A stretch of 64,000 nucleotides of DNA from Burkholderiales bacterium (GCA_020851235.1 JADZDD010000013.1:1-64000); one strand, 5' to 3'; numbered from the stretch's first letter, positions 9,212-20,882 are shown. A program made the numbers and translations. The notes: generated from the letters alone by a model not told the origin.

Positions 9212-9266
9212 AACCTGACGGCAACCTGACGCGTCATCGGCGATGCGGTCAGGTTCTCGTCAGGCC
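9212..9266. promoter_or_regulatory. Four-copy 9-bp operator array, likely response-regulator binding site
   Basis: AACCTGACG occurs at 9212-9220 and 9223-9231, a direct repeat with an 11-base period. Two inverted copies follow: GGTCAGGTT at 9247-9255 (8 of 9 match) and CGTCAGGCC at 9258-9266 (7 of 9), again 11 bases apart. Direct repeats spaced by one helical turn are typical for dimers of OmpR-family regulators. The array sits between the regulator gene and the divergent PepSY operon, so it could control both. Confidence 0.65.
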
Positions 9267-9313
9267 GCGGGTGCAAAAAGGAGCCTGCATCCCATTCACC
9301 TGGAGAGTTGAAC

Positions 9314-9721
9314 ATGAAAGAGAAGCTTCTGATCGCTGCCGTTGGCCTTGCCGTGCTCGCCCCGGGCATCGCGTTCGCGGATGACGACTGCCAGGTCCCG
9401 ATGGCGCAATGGCAATCTCGCCGCGCCGTCGAGGAGATGGCGAGCGCGCGCGGCTGGACGGTGCGCCGGATCAAGGTCGACGACGGCTGCTACGAGATCA
9501 AGGGGCAAGACGAGACCGGCCGCGACATCGAAGTCAAGATCGACCCCGCCTCGCTTGCCATCGTCAAGCTGAAGCACAAGGACCGCAGGGCGGAACGGGA
9601 CCATGAGCGGACCGGCACGCGCGGCGCGGGTGCGGCCCCGACGGGCGCGGACGGCACGGCGCCGCCGCCGGGGCGCGGCGTCGTCAACAAGGGCACGCCG
9701 CCACGCGTGGACGTGCAGTGA
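9314..9721 (+). CDS. Periplasmic PepSY-domain protein
   Basis: An exported 135-residue protein. The signal peptide (LLIAAVGLAVLAPGIAFA) ends near residue 23. A single PepSY-like domain follows (ARGWTVRRIKVDDGCYEIKG, then DIEVKIDPASLAIVKL), with a disordered basic and then Gly/Pro/Ala-rich tail. Small PepSY proteins of this kind are commonly encoded beside QseBC-type two-component systems. The ATG at 9314 has GGAGAG seven bases upstream. It is the first gene of a four-gene operon leading to apbE, downstream of the four-copy operator. Its molecular role is unknown; it may bind or inhibit a periplasmic partner. Confidence 0.85.
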   Translation: MKEKLLIAAVGLAVLAPGIAFADDDCQVPMAQWQSRRAVEEMASARGWTVRRIKVDDGCYEIKGQDETGRDIEVKIDPASLAIVKLKHKDRRAERDHERTGTRGAGAAPTGADGTAPPPGRGVVNKGTPPRVDVQ

Positions 9722-9755
9722 ATCCCGCCACACCCCCATCCCCGGAGAGATCGCG

Positions 9756-10226
9756 ATGAAACCGACCCTCGCCGCGTTGGCCTTGAGCCTCGCGTTGTCC
9801 GTGTCCGCGCCGGCCATGGCGCGTTCCGTCACCTTGACCACCACGCTCAACGCCTACGGCGGTAACGGCGCGTACCTCGCGTTCTACGTGACCGACGCTG
9901 CCGGGGCCTACAAGGGCACGCTGTGGATGGCCGGCAACAAGACGAAGTACTACAGCCACTTGACCGGCTGGCAGCGTGCCTCCGGTGGCCGGCTCGCCGA
10001 GATCGACGGCATTACGGGAGCAAGCGTCGGCGCCGGCCGAACGCTCAAGGTGACGCTCGATCTCGCCGACACACTCTTCGATGCGGGCTATTCGCTGCGT
10101 ATCGATGCCGCTGCCGAGGACATGCGCGACAGCCCCGCCGAAGTCGTGGTGCCGCTGGCCACCGCCGGTGCCGGCACGCCCGTGGCCGGTCGCACGTACA
10201 TCCGCAGTTTCACCTTCGACCTCTAA
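9756..10226 (+). CDS. Periplasmic DUF2271 protein
   Basis: An exported 156-residue protein with a signal peptide cleaved after about APAMA (residue 22) and a beta-rich DUF2271 domain (AYLAFYVTDAAGAYKGTLWMAG). Residues 84-90 read D-G-I-T-G-A-S, which resembles the D-G-x-[ST]-[SG]-A-[TS] acceptor motif that ApbE flavinylates; apbE is in the same operon. The ATG at 9756 follows GGAGAG. DUF2271 genes recur with PepSY-membrane reductases and ApbE in other proteobacteria. Covalent FMN on Ser90 is inference: canonical sites use Thr, and I cannot check structure. Confidence 0.82.
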   Translation: MKPTLAALALSLALSVSAPAMARSVTLTTTLNAYGGNGAYLAFYVTDAAGAYKGTLWMAGNKTKYYSHLTGWQRASGGRLAEIDGITGASVGAGRTLKVTLDLADTLFDAGYSLRIDAAAEDMRDSPAEVVVPLATAGAGTPVAGRTYIRSFTFDL

Positions 10227-10251
10227 GGCGAGTCGACCGGAGACGTACGTC

Positions 10252-12459
10252 ATGTTTCGTCGTATTCATGCCTTCCTGGGACTGCTTGCGGTCGCCCTCC
10301 TTCTGCTGGTGGCTGCAAGCGGTGCGGTGCTCTCGGTCCTGCCGGCGATCGAGCACACGCAAGTCGTCGCCGCGCCGGCGGCCGGCACCAGCGTGGCGAG
10401 CGTCGCCGGTCGCGTCGCCGCACAACAACCCGGGGTCGAGACGCTAAAGCGCCTGCCCTCGGGCGCGGTCATCGCGTATTTCACCGGGGATGGTGCGCCG
10501 CCGACGTCCGTCATCGACCCTGCCACGGGTACGCCGGTCGCCGCCTACGTGCCTTCGTCCGTGCAGCGCGCGCTCACCAACCTGCATCGCTCGCTCTTCC
10601 TGGGCGATGCGGGACGCCTTGCGATGGGGTTGACGGCACTCGCCTTGCTGGTGCTCATCGTGTCCGGCCTCGCCATGACCGCGCGTCGCATGGGCGGGTG
10701 GCGGCGAATGCTCGGCCGTGCGCGCGGCAGCGGCATGCAGCGCGTCCACGTCGACCTCGGCCGACTTGCGCTCGTGGGACTCGTCCCGTCGACGCTGACC
10801 GCACTCTACCTGTCGCTTGCCACCTTCGGCGTGATCCCGGACGGGAGCGCGCCGCTCACCCCACTGCCGACGATGTCGGTGAGCGCGCCGGCGCTTCCCG
10901 TGGGAGAACTCACAGCGTTGGGTCGCGTCGATCTCGAGGAGCTTCGCGAGCTGACCTTTCCCGATCCCGCGCAACCCGACGATCTCTTCCACCTCAGCAC
11001 CGCGCGCGGCGAGGGCTTCATCGACCCGACCACCGGGTCGCTGCTCGCCTGGCATGAGCACGGCGTGGCGGCGCGCCTGTACGACGTCGTCTACATGCTG
11101 CACACGGGGCAAGGGCTATGGTGGCTGGGACTCGTGCTCGGGGCCGCTGCACTGTGCCTGCCCATCCTGGGCGTCACCGGCGCCGTGATCTGGTGGCGCC
11201 GGCGCCGCACGCAGGTCGCGGTCGCGCACGACGCCACCGAGACGCATGCCGATACGGTGATCCTCGTCGGCAGCGAGGGCGGCAGCACCTGGAGCTTCGC
11301 CCGCACGCTGCATGCAACGCTCACCGCCCACGGCCATCGCGTCCACACGGCGCCGATGAACGAGTTGCGCGCGTATCCGGCGGCACAACGTCTTCTGGTG
11401 CTCACCGCCACGTATGGCGACGGGACGGCGCCAGCGAGCGGCGGCGCATTCCTCGAGCGCATCGAGGCGATGCCGGGCGCACCCGCGTATCCCGTCGCGG
11501 TGTTGGGTTTCGGCGATCGCCAGTTTCCGCACTTCTGCCGATTCGCGGTGGACGTCGATGCGGCTCTTGCGCAACGGGGCTGGACGCGTCTTCTCCCGCT
11601 GACGACGATCGACCGTCAATCGGCACCGTCATTCGCCCGGTGGGGTGCAACGCTGGCCGCCGCCATGGGTGAAGCCTTCACGGTGACCCACGTGCCCGAG
11701 CGACCACGCACGCACCGCTTGCCGCTCGTCGCCCGCATCGACTACGGCGAGGCCATCGATGCGCCCACGGCGGTCCTGCGCTTCGCCCTGCCGCCGACCG
11801 GCCTCGTTGCGCGCCTGACCGGGCGCGGCCTGCCGCGCTTTGCCGCGGGGGACCTGCTCGCTGTCGTCCCTCCGGGCAACACGGTGCCGCGCTACTACTC
11901 GCTCGCGAGCGCGAGCGCCGACGGCTTCGTCGAGATCTGCGTGCGCAAGCGGCCCGGCGGTCTATGCTCGGGATTGCTGCACACGCTTGCGGTCGGCGAC
12001 ACGATCGACGCCTTCGTGAAGGCCAATCCGCAGTACCGGCCGGCGCGCGGGCGCCGACCGGTGATCCTGATCGGCGCCGGTGCCGGAATCGGTCCACTCG
12101 CGGGCTTCATCCGCGCCAACGCGGCGCGGCGCCCGCTGCACCTTTACTTCGGCGGGCGCAGTTCGGCGTCGGACTTTCTCTATGAGCGTGAGATCGCCGG
12201 GTGGCTCGACGAGGGACGCCTGACGACGCTTGCGACGAGCTTCTCGCGCGAGAGGGGGGGCGGCTACGTGCAGGATCGCGTGCGCCGCGACGCCGAGCGC
12301 CTGCGCTCACTCATCGCCAGCGGAGCGCACGTCATGGTGTGCGGCGGCCGCGAGATGGCCAACGGTGTCATGCGCACGCTCGCCGACGTGCTCGCGCCGA
12401 TCGGCCTGACGCCACTCGCGCTCAAGGCGCAGGGACGATACAGCGAAGATGTCTACTGA
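10252..12459 (+). CDS. PepSY-TM / flavodoxin / NAD(P)H-flavin reductase fusion
   Basis: An inner-membrane electron-transfer protein of 735 residues. An N-terminal PepSY-associated membrane part has helices near residues 8-30, 120-140, 165-185 and 285-310 (LHRSLFLGDAGR, LHTGQGLWWLG). A flavodoxin-like FMN domain from about 333 follows (ILVGSEGGSTWSFARTL, TATYGDGTAP). The C-terminal FAD/NAD(P)-binding reductase domain carries RYYSLASAS, GAGAGIGPLAG and the final aromatic Y of RYSEDVY. It resembles the sulfite-reductase flavoprotein architecture and should move electrons from cytoplasmic NAD(P)H across the membrane. Its partners are probably the periplasmic DUF2271 and PepSY products of the same operon. 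Confidence 0.88.
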   Translation: MFRRIHAFLGLLAVALLLLVAASGAVLSVLPAIEHTQVVAAPAAGTSVASVAGRVAAQQPGVETLKRLPSGAVIAYFTGDGAPPTSVIDPATGTPVAAYVPSSVQRALTNLHRSLFLGDAGRLAMGLTALALLVLIVSGLAMTARRMGGWRRMLGRARGSGMQRVHVDLGRLALVGLVPSTLTALYLSLATFGVIPDGSAPLTPLPTMSVSAPALPVGELTALGRVDLEELRELTFPDPAQPDDLFHLSTARGEGFIDPTTGSLLAWHEHGVAARLYDVVYMLHTGQGLWWLGLVLGAAALCLPILGVTGAVIWWRRRRTQVAVAHDATETHADTVILVGSEGGSTWSFARTLHATLTAHGHRVHTAPMNELRAYPAAQRLLVLTATYGDGTAPASGGAFLERIEAMPGAPAYPVAVLGFGDRQFPHFCRFAVDVDAALAQRGWTRLLPLTTIDRQSAPSFARWGATLAAAMGEAFTVTHVPERPRTHRLPLVARIDYGEAIDAPTAVLRFALPPTGLVARLTGRGLPRFAAGDLLAVVPPGNTVPRYYSLASASADGFVEICVRKRPGGLCSGLLHTLAVGDTIDAFVKANPQYRPARGRRPVILIGAGAGIGPLAGFIRANAARRPLHLYFGGRSSASDFLYEREIAGWLDEGRLTTLATSFSRERGGGYVQDRVRRDAERLRSLIASGAHVMVCGGREMANGVMRTLADVLAPIGLTPLALKAQGRYSEDVY

Positions 12460-13414
12460 TCGCATCCGACACGTGACGAGCGGCGCCACGATGGGCACGC
12501 GGTGGTCGGCCACCTTCCACGCGACCGCGGCGACCGATCCCGCGGCGGTGCATGCCGCACTCGCGCGCGTGGTCGATCGCGTCGATGCGCAGATGTCGAC
12601 GTGGCGGCCGGAGAGCGACCTCATGCGCTTCAATGCCACCGAGCCCGGCGTGTGGGTCGCGCTGCCCGCGGAACTCATGCACGTGCTCGATCGCGGGCTC
12701 GCGATCGGCCGCGCCTCGGCAGGCGCCTTCGACATCGGCCTGGGCGACGTCGTCGCGGCATGGGGCTTCGGCGCGGCGCAGCGCGCACCTGCCGCGGCAC
12801 GCCTGCGCGCGCCGCGACGCTTCCCGCGCCCGCCGACGCATGCGACGCTCGAAGTCGACCTCGCGGCCGGTCGCGCCCGCAAGCACGCCGCGTGCACGCT
12901 CGACCTGTCGGGGATCGCCAAGGGGTTCGCCGTCGATGCGATGACGCGCATGCTGCGCATCTTCGGCATCGACGCGGCGCTCGTTGCCCTCGACGGCGAG
13001 GTGCGCGCGCTTGGGACGCGGGGCGATGGTGCGCCGTGGGTCGTCGCGGTGGAAACGCCCGACCATGAAGTGCGCAGCACCTGGGGCACGCTCGCGCTCG
13101 ACGATGCCGCCGTGGCCACGTCCGGTGACTACCGGCACTGGGTCGAGGTGGACGGGGAACGCCTCGGCCACACGATGGATCCCACGCGCGGTGCGCCCGT
13201 TGCCAACGGCGTCGCGTCGGTGAGCGTGGTCGCGGCAAACTGCACCGATGCCGATGCGTGGGCGACCGCGCTCCTCGTGCTCGGCCCCGAAGCCGGCGCG
13301 GCGCTGGCGCGCCGGCTTCGCCTCGATGCGCTCTTCGTGTGTCGCGAGGGCAACGCGCTGACCGAGGTGGCGGTCGGCCCGCGGTTCGAACCGGAGGTTG
13401 CGCCGTCGCCCTGA
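12449..13414 (+). CDS. apbE: FAD:protein FMN transferase
   Basis: ApbE transfers FMN from FAD onto a Ser/Thr of target proteins, usually in the periplasm. The 321-residue protein has the signature segments MGTRWSATF near residue 15, DLSGIAKGFAVD, TSGDYRHWVEVDG, GHTMDPTRG and the C-terminal DADAWATALLVLG with metal-binding Asp. The start overlaps the preceding flavoprotein gene by 11 bases, so the two are translationally coupled. I see no clear N-terminal signal peptide with this start; many ApbE proteins have one, so export or cytoplasmic action is open. The likely substrate is the DUF2271 protein or another PepSY-operon product. Confidence 0.92.
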   Translation: MSTDRIRHVTSGATMGTRWSATFHATAATDPAAVHAALARVVDRVDAQMSTWRPESDLMRFNATEPGVWVALPAELMHVLDRGLAIGRASAGAFDIGLGDVVAAWGFGAAQRAPAAARLRAPRRFPRPPTHATLEVDLAAGRARKHAACTLDLSGIAKGFAVDAMTRMLRIFGIDAALVALDGEVRALGTRGDGAPWVVAVETPDHEVRSTWGTLALDDAAVATSGDYRHWVEVDGERLGHTMDPTRGAPVANGVASVSVVAANCTDADAWATALLVLGPEAGAALARRLRLDALFVCREGNALTEVAVGPRFEPEVAPSP

Positions 13415-13459
13415 CCGGGCGCGACACCTCGCTATCGCTCGCTTGGGCAGCGGCGGCGC

Positions 13460-13465
13460 TACCAT
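13460..13465 (+). promoter_or_regulatory. Candidate -10 element (TACCAT) of the DUF1254 gene
   Basis: TACCAT follows GGCGC, the same context as TACAAT upstream of the DUF1993 gene. It lies 46 bases before the ATG at 13512. No strong -35 is seen. Confidence 0.35.
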
Positions 13466-13511
13466 ACGCGTCCGGGTGACGCGCTGCCCACGTCCAAACG
13501 AGGTTCCCGCA

Positions 13512-15041
13512 ATGTCCTTGCCCTCTCGCCGCCCCGCGAGCGCCGTCGCCTTGTGCGCGGTCGCGTGCGCCTTCCTGCTTGCCGCGTGCGGCGCCGACAC
13601 CCCGCCGCCGGCGAAGTCCGCGGCCGTGGCAGCGCCCGCCGCGGCGCCGGCACCCGCGCCTGCGCCGCCGCCGGCGCAAAAACCCGACACCGAAGAGAAG
13701 CGCCTCGCCTCGGAACTCTGGATCTGGGGCTTTCCGCTCGTCCTGACCGACGTCACGCGCGAGGTGGCAACCGCCGGCATCGGCATGAACGTGTTCAAGC
13801 ACGAACGCGGCGTGCCGGACGCGACGACGGCCGGTGCCGTCAATCCCAATGCCGACTTCCTCTACTCGCAGGCGTGGCTCGACCTCGCGAAGGGGCCGGT
13901 GCTGCTCTTGGTTCCGGATACCAAGGAGCGCTACTACCTTCTCGCGCTCCTCGATGCGTACACCAACGTCGCCGGCTCGATCGGCAAGCGCACCACGGGC
14001 ACCGAGGCCCGCACGTTCGCGCTCGTGGGACCGCACTACAAGGGATCAGTGCCGGAGACCGCGACCGAGGTGCGCTTGCCGACCGAACTCGCCTGGATCT
14101 TCGCGCGCACCGCGGTCAGCGACACGGCCGACATCGCCAATGCGATCAAGGTGCAGGACCAGTTCAAGCTGACGGTCAGTGGCGCCCCGAGCAAGGCGCC
14201 CAAGGGCAAGGCAGCCAAGGGCAAGGGCGCGAAGGACAAGTCCAAAGCCGAGCCCAAGGCCGAGCCCGCACCCGCCCCTGCGGCGCAGGTCGATACCACG
14301 ACGTCGCCGCGCGATCAGGTGGTCGCGATGGATGCGACCCGCTTCTTCACGCGGCTCGCCCTCCTCCTGCCGGGCAATCCGCCGCCCAAGGAAGACGCCG
14401 AGATCGTGGCGAAGCTCAAGAAGCTCGGCATCGAACCCGGCAAGCCGTTCAATGCAACGCAACTCGACGTCGCGAAGCAGCGAAGCCTGGAGGAGGGTAT
14501 CCGCGCTGCCGTCGCGGCCGTGCAGGGTGCAGCGGGCGGCCTGGCGGGCGCCGACATCCGTCACGGCTGGCGCATCGACCGTGCCCTGGGGCGCTGGGGC
14601 ACCGACTACGGGCGGCGCGCGATCGCCGCGTGGAACGGCATCGGCCAGAACGCCCCGGAAGATGCGATCTTCATGAGCACGTACCTCGATGCCGCCGGCA
14701 AGCGCCTCGACGGCGCCAACCGCTACGTGCTGCACTTCGCCGCCGGCGCACTGCCGCCCACCAGCGCTTTCTGGTCGTTGAGCCTGTACGACAGCCAGCA
14801 GAAATTCGTGCCCAATGCCCAGAACCGGTTCAACATCGGCAACAGCGACCGCCTCCATCGCAACCCCGACGGCTCGCTCGACATCGCCATCGCCCCCGAC
14901 CCGCCGGGTGGTGCGATGGACGCGAACTGGCTGCCGGCGCCGAAGGGCCCGTTCAATCTCATCTTGCGCGTCTACTGGCCGAAGCAGGCGGTGATCGACG
15001 GGCACTGGAATCCGCCCGGCCCCAAGCTCGTCACGAAGTAG
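13512..15041 (+). CDS. DUF1254/DUF1214 lipoprotein
   Basis: A predicted lipoprotein of 509 residues: lipobox LLAAC with Cys26, then an Ala/Pro-rich linker. DUF1254 follows (WIWGFPLVLTDVTREV, NPNADFLYSQAWLDLAKGP), and DUF1214 forms the C-terminus (ALPPTSAFWSLSLYDSQQKF, then LRVYWPKQAVIDGHWNPP). Between the domains, near residues 228-265, is an inserted Lys/Ala/Pro-rich segment built from APKGKAAKGKG-like units, unusual for the family. The family is widespread; its function is not established. It stands as a single gene after the apbE operon. Confidence 0.85.
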   Translation: MSLPSRRPASAVALCAVACAFLLAACGADTPPPAKSAAVAAPAAAPAPAPAPPPAQKPDTEEKRLASELWIWGFPLVLTDVTREVATAGIGMNVFKHERGVPDATTAGAVNPNADFLYSQAWLDLAKGPVLLLVPDTKERYYLLALLDAYTNVAGSIGKRTTGTEARTFALVGPHYKGSVPETATEVRLPTELAWIFARTAVSDTADIANAIKVQDQFKLTVSGAPSKAPKGKAAKGKGAKDKSKAEPKAEPAPAPAAQVDTTTSPRDQVVAMDATRFFTRLALLLPGNPPPKEDAEIVAKLKKLGIEPGKPFNATQLDVAKQRSLEEGIRAAVAAVQGAAGGLAGADIRHGWRIDRALGRWGTDYGRRAIAAWNGIGQNAPEDAIFMSTYLDAAGKRLDGANRYVLHFAAGALPPTSAFWSLSLYDSQQKFVPNAQNRFNIGNSDRLHRNPDGSLDIAIAPDPPGGAMDANWLPAPKGPFNLILRVYWPKQAVIDGHWNPPGPKLVTK

Positions 15042-15102
15042 CCCCCGCGCTGCCTGCGGCCCGTCGGGATCCGCGCGACCTCGCAATGCGCGCCACGCGT
15101 GT

Positions 15103-16494
15103 ATGCGCGCCCGCATCGGCGGCGCCGATGGCACGACGCCGGACGGCATCGTGAGGTGGCCCGATCTCCTAGCCACGCGCAGCGGACGGCTCGCCGCGTT
15201 CTTCCTGCTCTACACGACCGAAGGCATTCCGCTCGGATTCACCGCGACCGCGATCGCGACGCAGATGCGCCGGCAGGGACTGGGGCCGGTCGCGATCGGC
15301 GCATTCGTGGGGTCGCTCTACCTGCCGTGGGCCTTCAAGTGGGTGATGGGCCCGATCGTCGACACCTTCACGTCGGACCGGCTCGGCCGACGCCGGCTGT
15401 GGATCGTCCTGACGCAAGTCGGCATGATGGCAACGCTCCTGATCGCGATGCCCGTCGACTACGTCGCGCAGCTCACGCTCTTCACCGCGATCATCTTCGT
15501 CCACAATGCGTTTGCCGCCACGCAGGACGTCGCGATCGATGCGCTCGCGGTGAGCGTGCTGCCCGAGCACGAGCGCGGCCTCGCCAACGGCTTCATGTTC
15601 GCCGGCGCCTCGGTCGGACAGGCGATCGGCGGCTCCGGCGTGCTGTTCCTGGCCGCGGTGATGCCGTTTCCCGCGACGTACCTCTTCGTGGTCGGGGCCC
15701 TCCTTGCGGTACTCGTGTTCGTCGTGCTTCCGCTGCGCGAGCCACCCGGCGCGCCGCGCCCGCCCGTGCCATGCGGCGCGCTCGCCGCGATCGGCGCCGA
15801 CCTCGCCGCCTTCGTCACCGATGCGTGGCGCGCGTTCACCGGCACGCGCGCCGCATGGGTCGGCGTGATCGCTTCACTGTTGCCGTTCGGTGCGTATGCG
15901 CTGAGCCTCGCGCTGCAGTCGAACCTCGCCGTCGAGCTGGGCCTCGACGACAACGCCGTCGCGCAACTCAACCTCGTGTCGACGGTCGTCTTCGCGCTCG
16001 CGAGCGTGGGCGGCGGGTTCCTTTCGGATCGTTACGGACGCCGGCGCACGCTCGCCTGCTTCGTCTTCCTCACCGTCGTCCCCACGCTCTACCTCGCCTA
16101 CGCGATGCAGCAGGCCGGGTGGATCCTTCCCGTGGACATGACGCAGCCGAACCGGCCGCTCCCGCCGCCGTCACTCGTGGTGACGTTCTGGCTCGCCGTG
16201 CTCGCCTTCAACGTCTGCCAGGGGCTGTACTACGGGGTGCGCTCGGCGCTGTTCATGGACGTCACCGTTCCCGCGGTTGCGGCGACGCAGTTCACCGCGT
16301 ACATGGCGATGGCCAATCTCGTCGTCTCGTACACGTCCTGGTGGCAGGGCGCCGCGATCGTCGCCTGGGGCTATCCTGTCACGCTCGCGATCGATTCCGC
16401 AGCCGGTCTCGTCGTGCTCTTCCTGCTGCCCTTCATGAAGGCGCGCCACACGCAGGCCGCACCGGCCGCGGCGTCGAACCCCCGCACCACGTAG
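15103..16494 (+). CDS. MFS permease, AmpG-like
   Basis: Inner-membrane major facilitator transporter of 463 residues with about 12 predicted hydrophobic segments. The opening FFLLYTTEGIPLGF and the segment LYLPWAFKWVMGPIVDTF match the AmpG/PAT branch, as does DRLGRRRLWIVLTQ after helix 2. AmpG imports anhydromuropeptides for peptidoglycan recycling; related proteins move other substrates, so the substrate is not certain. An internal alternative start is possible because the first 30 residues are poorly conserved. No recycling enzyme or beta-lactamase gene is adjacent. Confidence 0.8.
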   Translation: MRARIGGADGTTPDGIVRWPDLLATRSGRLAAFFLLYTTEGIPLGFTATAIATQMRRQGLGPVAIGAFVGSLYLPWAFKWVMGPIVDTFTSDRLGRRRLWIVLTQVGMMATLLIAMPVDYVAQLTLFTAIIFVHNAFAATQDVAIDALAVSVLPEHERGLANGFMFAGASVGQAIGGSGVLFLAAVMPFPATYLFVVGALLAVLVFVVLPLREPPGAPRPPVPCGALAAIGADLAAFVTDAWRAFTGTRAAWVGVIASLLPFGAYALSLALQSNLAVELGLDDNAVAQLNLVSTVVFALASVGGGFLSDRYGRRRTLACFVFLTVVPTLYLAYAMQQAGWILPVDMTQPNRPLPPPSLVVTFWLAVLAFNVCQGLYYGVRSALFMDVTVPAVAATQFTAYMAMANLVVSYTSWWQGAAIVAWGYPVTLAIDSAAGLVVLFLLPFMKARHTQAAPAAASNPRTT

Positions 16495-16529
16495 CGCCTT
16501 CGAGCACACCGGGTACGTCGCGCCGGCGC

Positions 16530-16535
16530 TACAAT
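16530..16535 (+). promoter_or_regulatory. Candidate -10 element (TACAAT) of the DUF1993 gene
   Basis: GGCGCTACAATCC lies 26 bases before the ATG at 16562. TACAAT is a good sigma-70 -10 match; the -35 region is weak. Confidence 0.45.
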
Positions 16536-16561
16536 CCACTGTCCACGAACGGAGAAATCCG

Positions 16562-17071
16562 ATGCCCCTCTCCATGCACCAGGCGTCCGCGGCCGCCTTC
16601 GACCGCGGCCTCACCGCACTCGCCAACGTCCTGCGCAAGGGTGTTGCAAACGCGGCCGAACGGAAGATCGACGATCGGATCCTCGTCGAGGCTCGCCTGT
16701 ACCCCGACATGCTCCCCTTGCGCTCGCAGGTGCACATCGCCACCGACTTTGCCCGCGGCACGCTCGACCGGCTGCGCGGTGAAGAGACGGCGAAGTGGGA
16801 CGACAACGAGGCCACCTTGGCCGAGCTCGCGGCCCGCGTCGAGCGCGCGCTCGAGCTCGTGCGCAGCGTCGACGCCGCGTCGCTCGCGGGTTCGGAGACG
16901 CGTGAAACCGTGCGCAAGGTCGGCGGCAAGGATCGCACCTTCACCGGCGCCGACTACCTGACGCAGTACGCGCTGCCGAATTTCTACTTCCACGTCACGA
17001 CCGCGTACGACATCCTGCGTCACAACGGCGTGCCGCTCGGCAAGGCCGACTACATCGGCGCGTTCACCTGA
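16562..17071 (+). CDS. DUF1993 family protein
   Basis: A soluble, mainly helical protein of 169 residues matching DUF1993: PLSMHQASAAAFDRGLTAL at the start, DMLPLRSQVHIATDFARG, and TGADYLTQYALPNFYFHVTTAYDILRHNGVPLG near the end. It has a DinB-like four-helix look. The start has GGAG at about 16551-16554. No function is established. It is followed convergently by metH. Confidence 0.85.
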   Translation: MPLSMHQASAAAFDRGLTALANVLRKGVANAAERKIDDRILVEARLYPDMLPLRSQVHIATDFARGTLDRLRGEETAKWDDNEATLAELAARVERALELVRSVDAASLAGSETRETVRKVGGKDRTFTGADYLTQYALPNFYFHVTTAYDILRHNGVPLGKADYIGAFT

Positions 17072-17094
17072 TCGGCGACGCCGTACCTCGCGTC

Positions 17095-19748
<2,654 letters not shown>

Positions 19749-19761
<13 letters not shown>

Positions 19762-20780
19762 GGAACGTCCTCACCCACTGCGCGCGGCGGCAGCGTCGCC
19801 ACCGCGCGGGCAATCGCCGCGATGTGCTCGGGTGTGGTGCCGCAGCAGCCGCCGACGATGTTGACGAAGCCGCTTTTGGCGAAATCGGCGAGCAGCGCCG
19901 AGGTCTGCGCGGGCGTCTCGTCGTAGCCCGTCTCCGCCATCGGATTGGGCAGCCCGGCATTCGGGTGGCAGGACACGAACGTGTCGGCGATGCGCGCGAT
20001 CTCCTCGATGTACGGACGCATGAGCGCGGCACCGAGCGCGCAGTTGAGGCCCACGGCAAGCGGCTTGACGTGACGCACCGAGTTCCAGAACGCCTCCGGC
20101 GTCTGCCCCGAGAGCGTGCGGCCGGAGGCATCGGTGATCGTCCCCGAGACGATCACCGGCAGGCGCGCACCGGCCTTCGCGAAGAACGTTTCGATCGCGA
20201 AGAGCGCGGCCTTCGCATTCAGCGTGTCGAATATCGTCTCGACGAGCAGGAGGTCCACGCCACCCTCGACCAGGCCCGCGATCGCCTCCGAATACGCGGC
20301 GACGAGCGCGTCGTACGTGACGTTGCGCGCCCCCGGATCATTCACGTCCGGCGAGATCGATGCGGTGCGATTGGTCGGACCGAGGACCCCGGCGACAAAG
20401 CGCGGCTTGTCGGGTGTGCGGGCGGTCCACGCGTCGGCCGCCGCGCGCGCGATGCGGGCCGCCGCGACGTTCATTGCGTGCACCTCGCGCTCCATGCCGT
20501 AGTCGGCCTGCGCGATCGACGTCGCGCTGAAGGTGTTGGTCTCGATGATGTCCGCGCCCGCCTCGAGATAGCGCTCGTGCAGCTCACGCACGACATCCGG
20601 CCGGGTCAGCACGAGCAGGTCGTTGTCGCCCGCGAGTTCGTGCGCGTGATCGTGGAAGTGCCCGCGAAAGTCACCCGCCGTGAGCTTGCAGTGCTGCAGC
20701 ATCGTGCCCATCGCGCCGTCCAGGATGAGGATGCGCTGGCGCAGGAGACGGACGAGTTCGGCGGTGCGGTCGGGTTGCAT
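19749..20780 (-). CDS. metH: Methionine synthase: homocysteine-binding part (split MetH, N-terminal gene)
   Basis: The zinc-dependent homocysteine S-methyltransferase module of MetH, 343 residues. Zinc ligands are Cys247 (GLNCALG) and Cys312/Cys313 ([11 protein letters not shown]), almost the positions in E. coli MetH. The N-terminus reads [13 protein letters not shown] choose the ATG at 20780: an upstream in-frame ATG at 20873 lies only a few bases from a good -10 (TAGAAT), so transcription would begin at or after it. It is the first gene of a two-gene operon with the folate/B12 half. No cobalamin riboswitch is recognisable upstream. Confidence 0.94.
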
Positions 20781-20876
20781 GCGCGAAGGCAGCGGCGGAT
20801 GGCGCCGGACCGGGCGGTCCGAGAGGCGGGAGCTGCGTGGAGTCGAAACGGCGTTGTACTGCGTGGAATGCATGCA

Positions 20877-20882
20877 ATTCTA
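20877..20882 (-). promoter_or_regulatory. Extended -10 promoter element of the split metH operon
   Basis: Read on the minus strand the sequence is TGCTAGAAT, an extended -10 (TG-N-TAGAAT), about 97 bases before the chosen ATG at 20780. It argues against the more upstream ATG at 20873. Confidence 0.5.

Noticed and set aside
15043-15102. A gene between the DUF1254 lipoprotein and the permease
   Set aside because: Only about 60 bases with no start, ribosome site or conserved frame.
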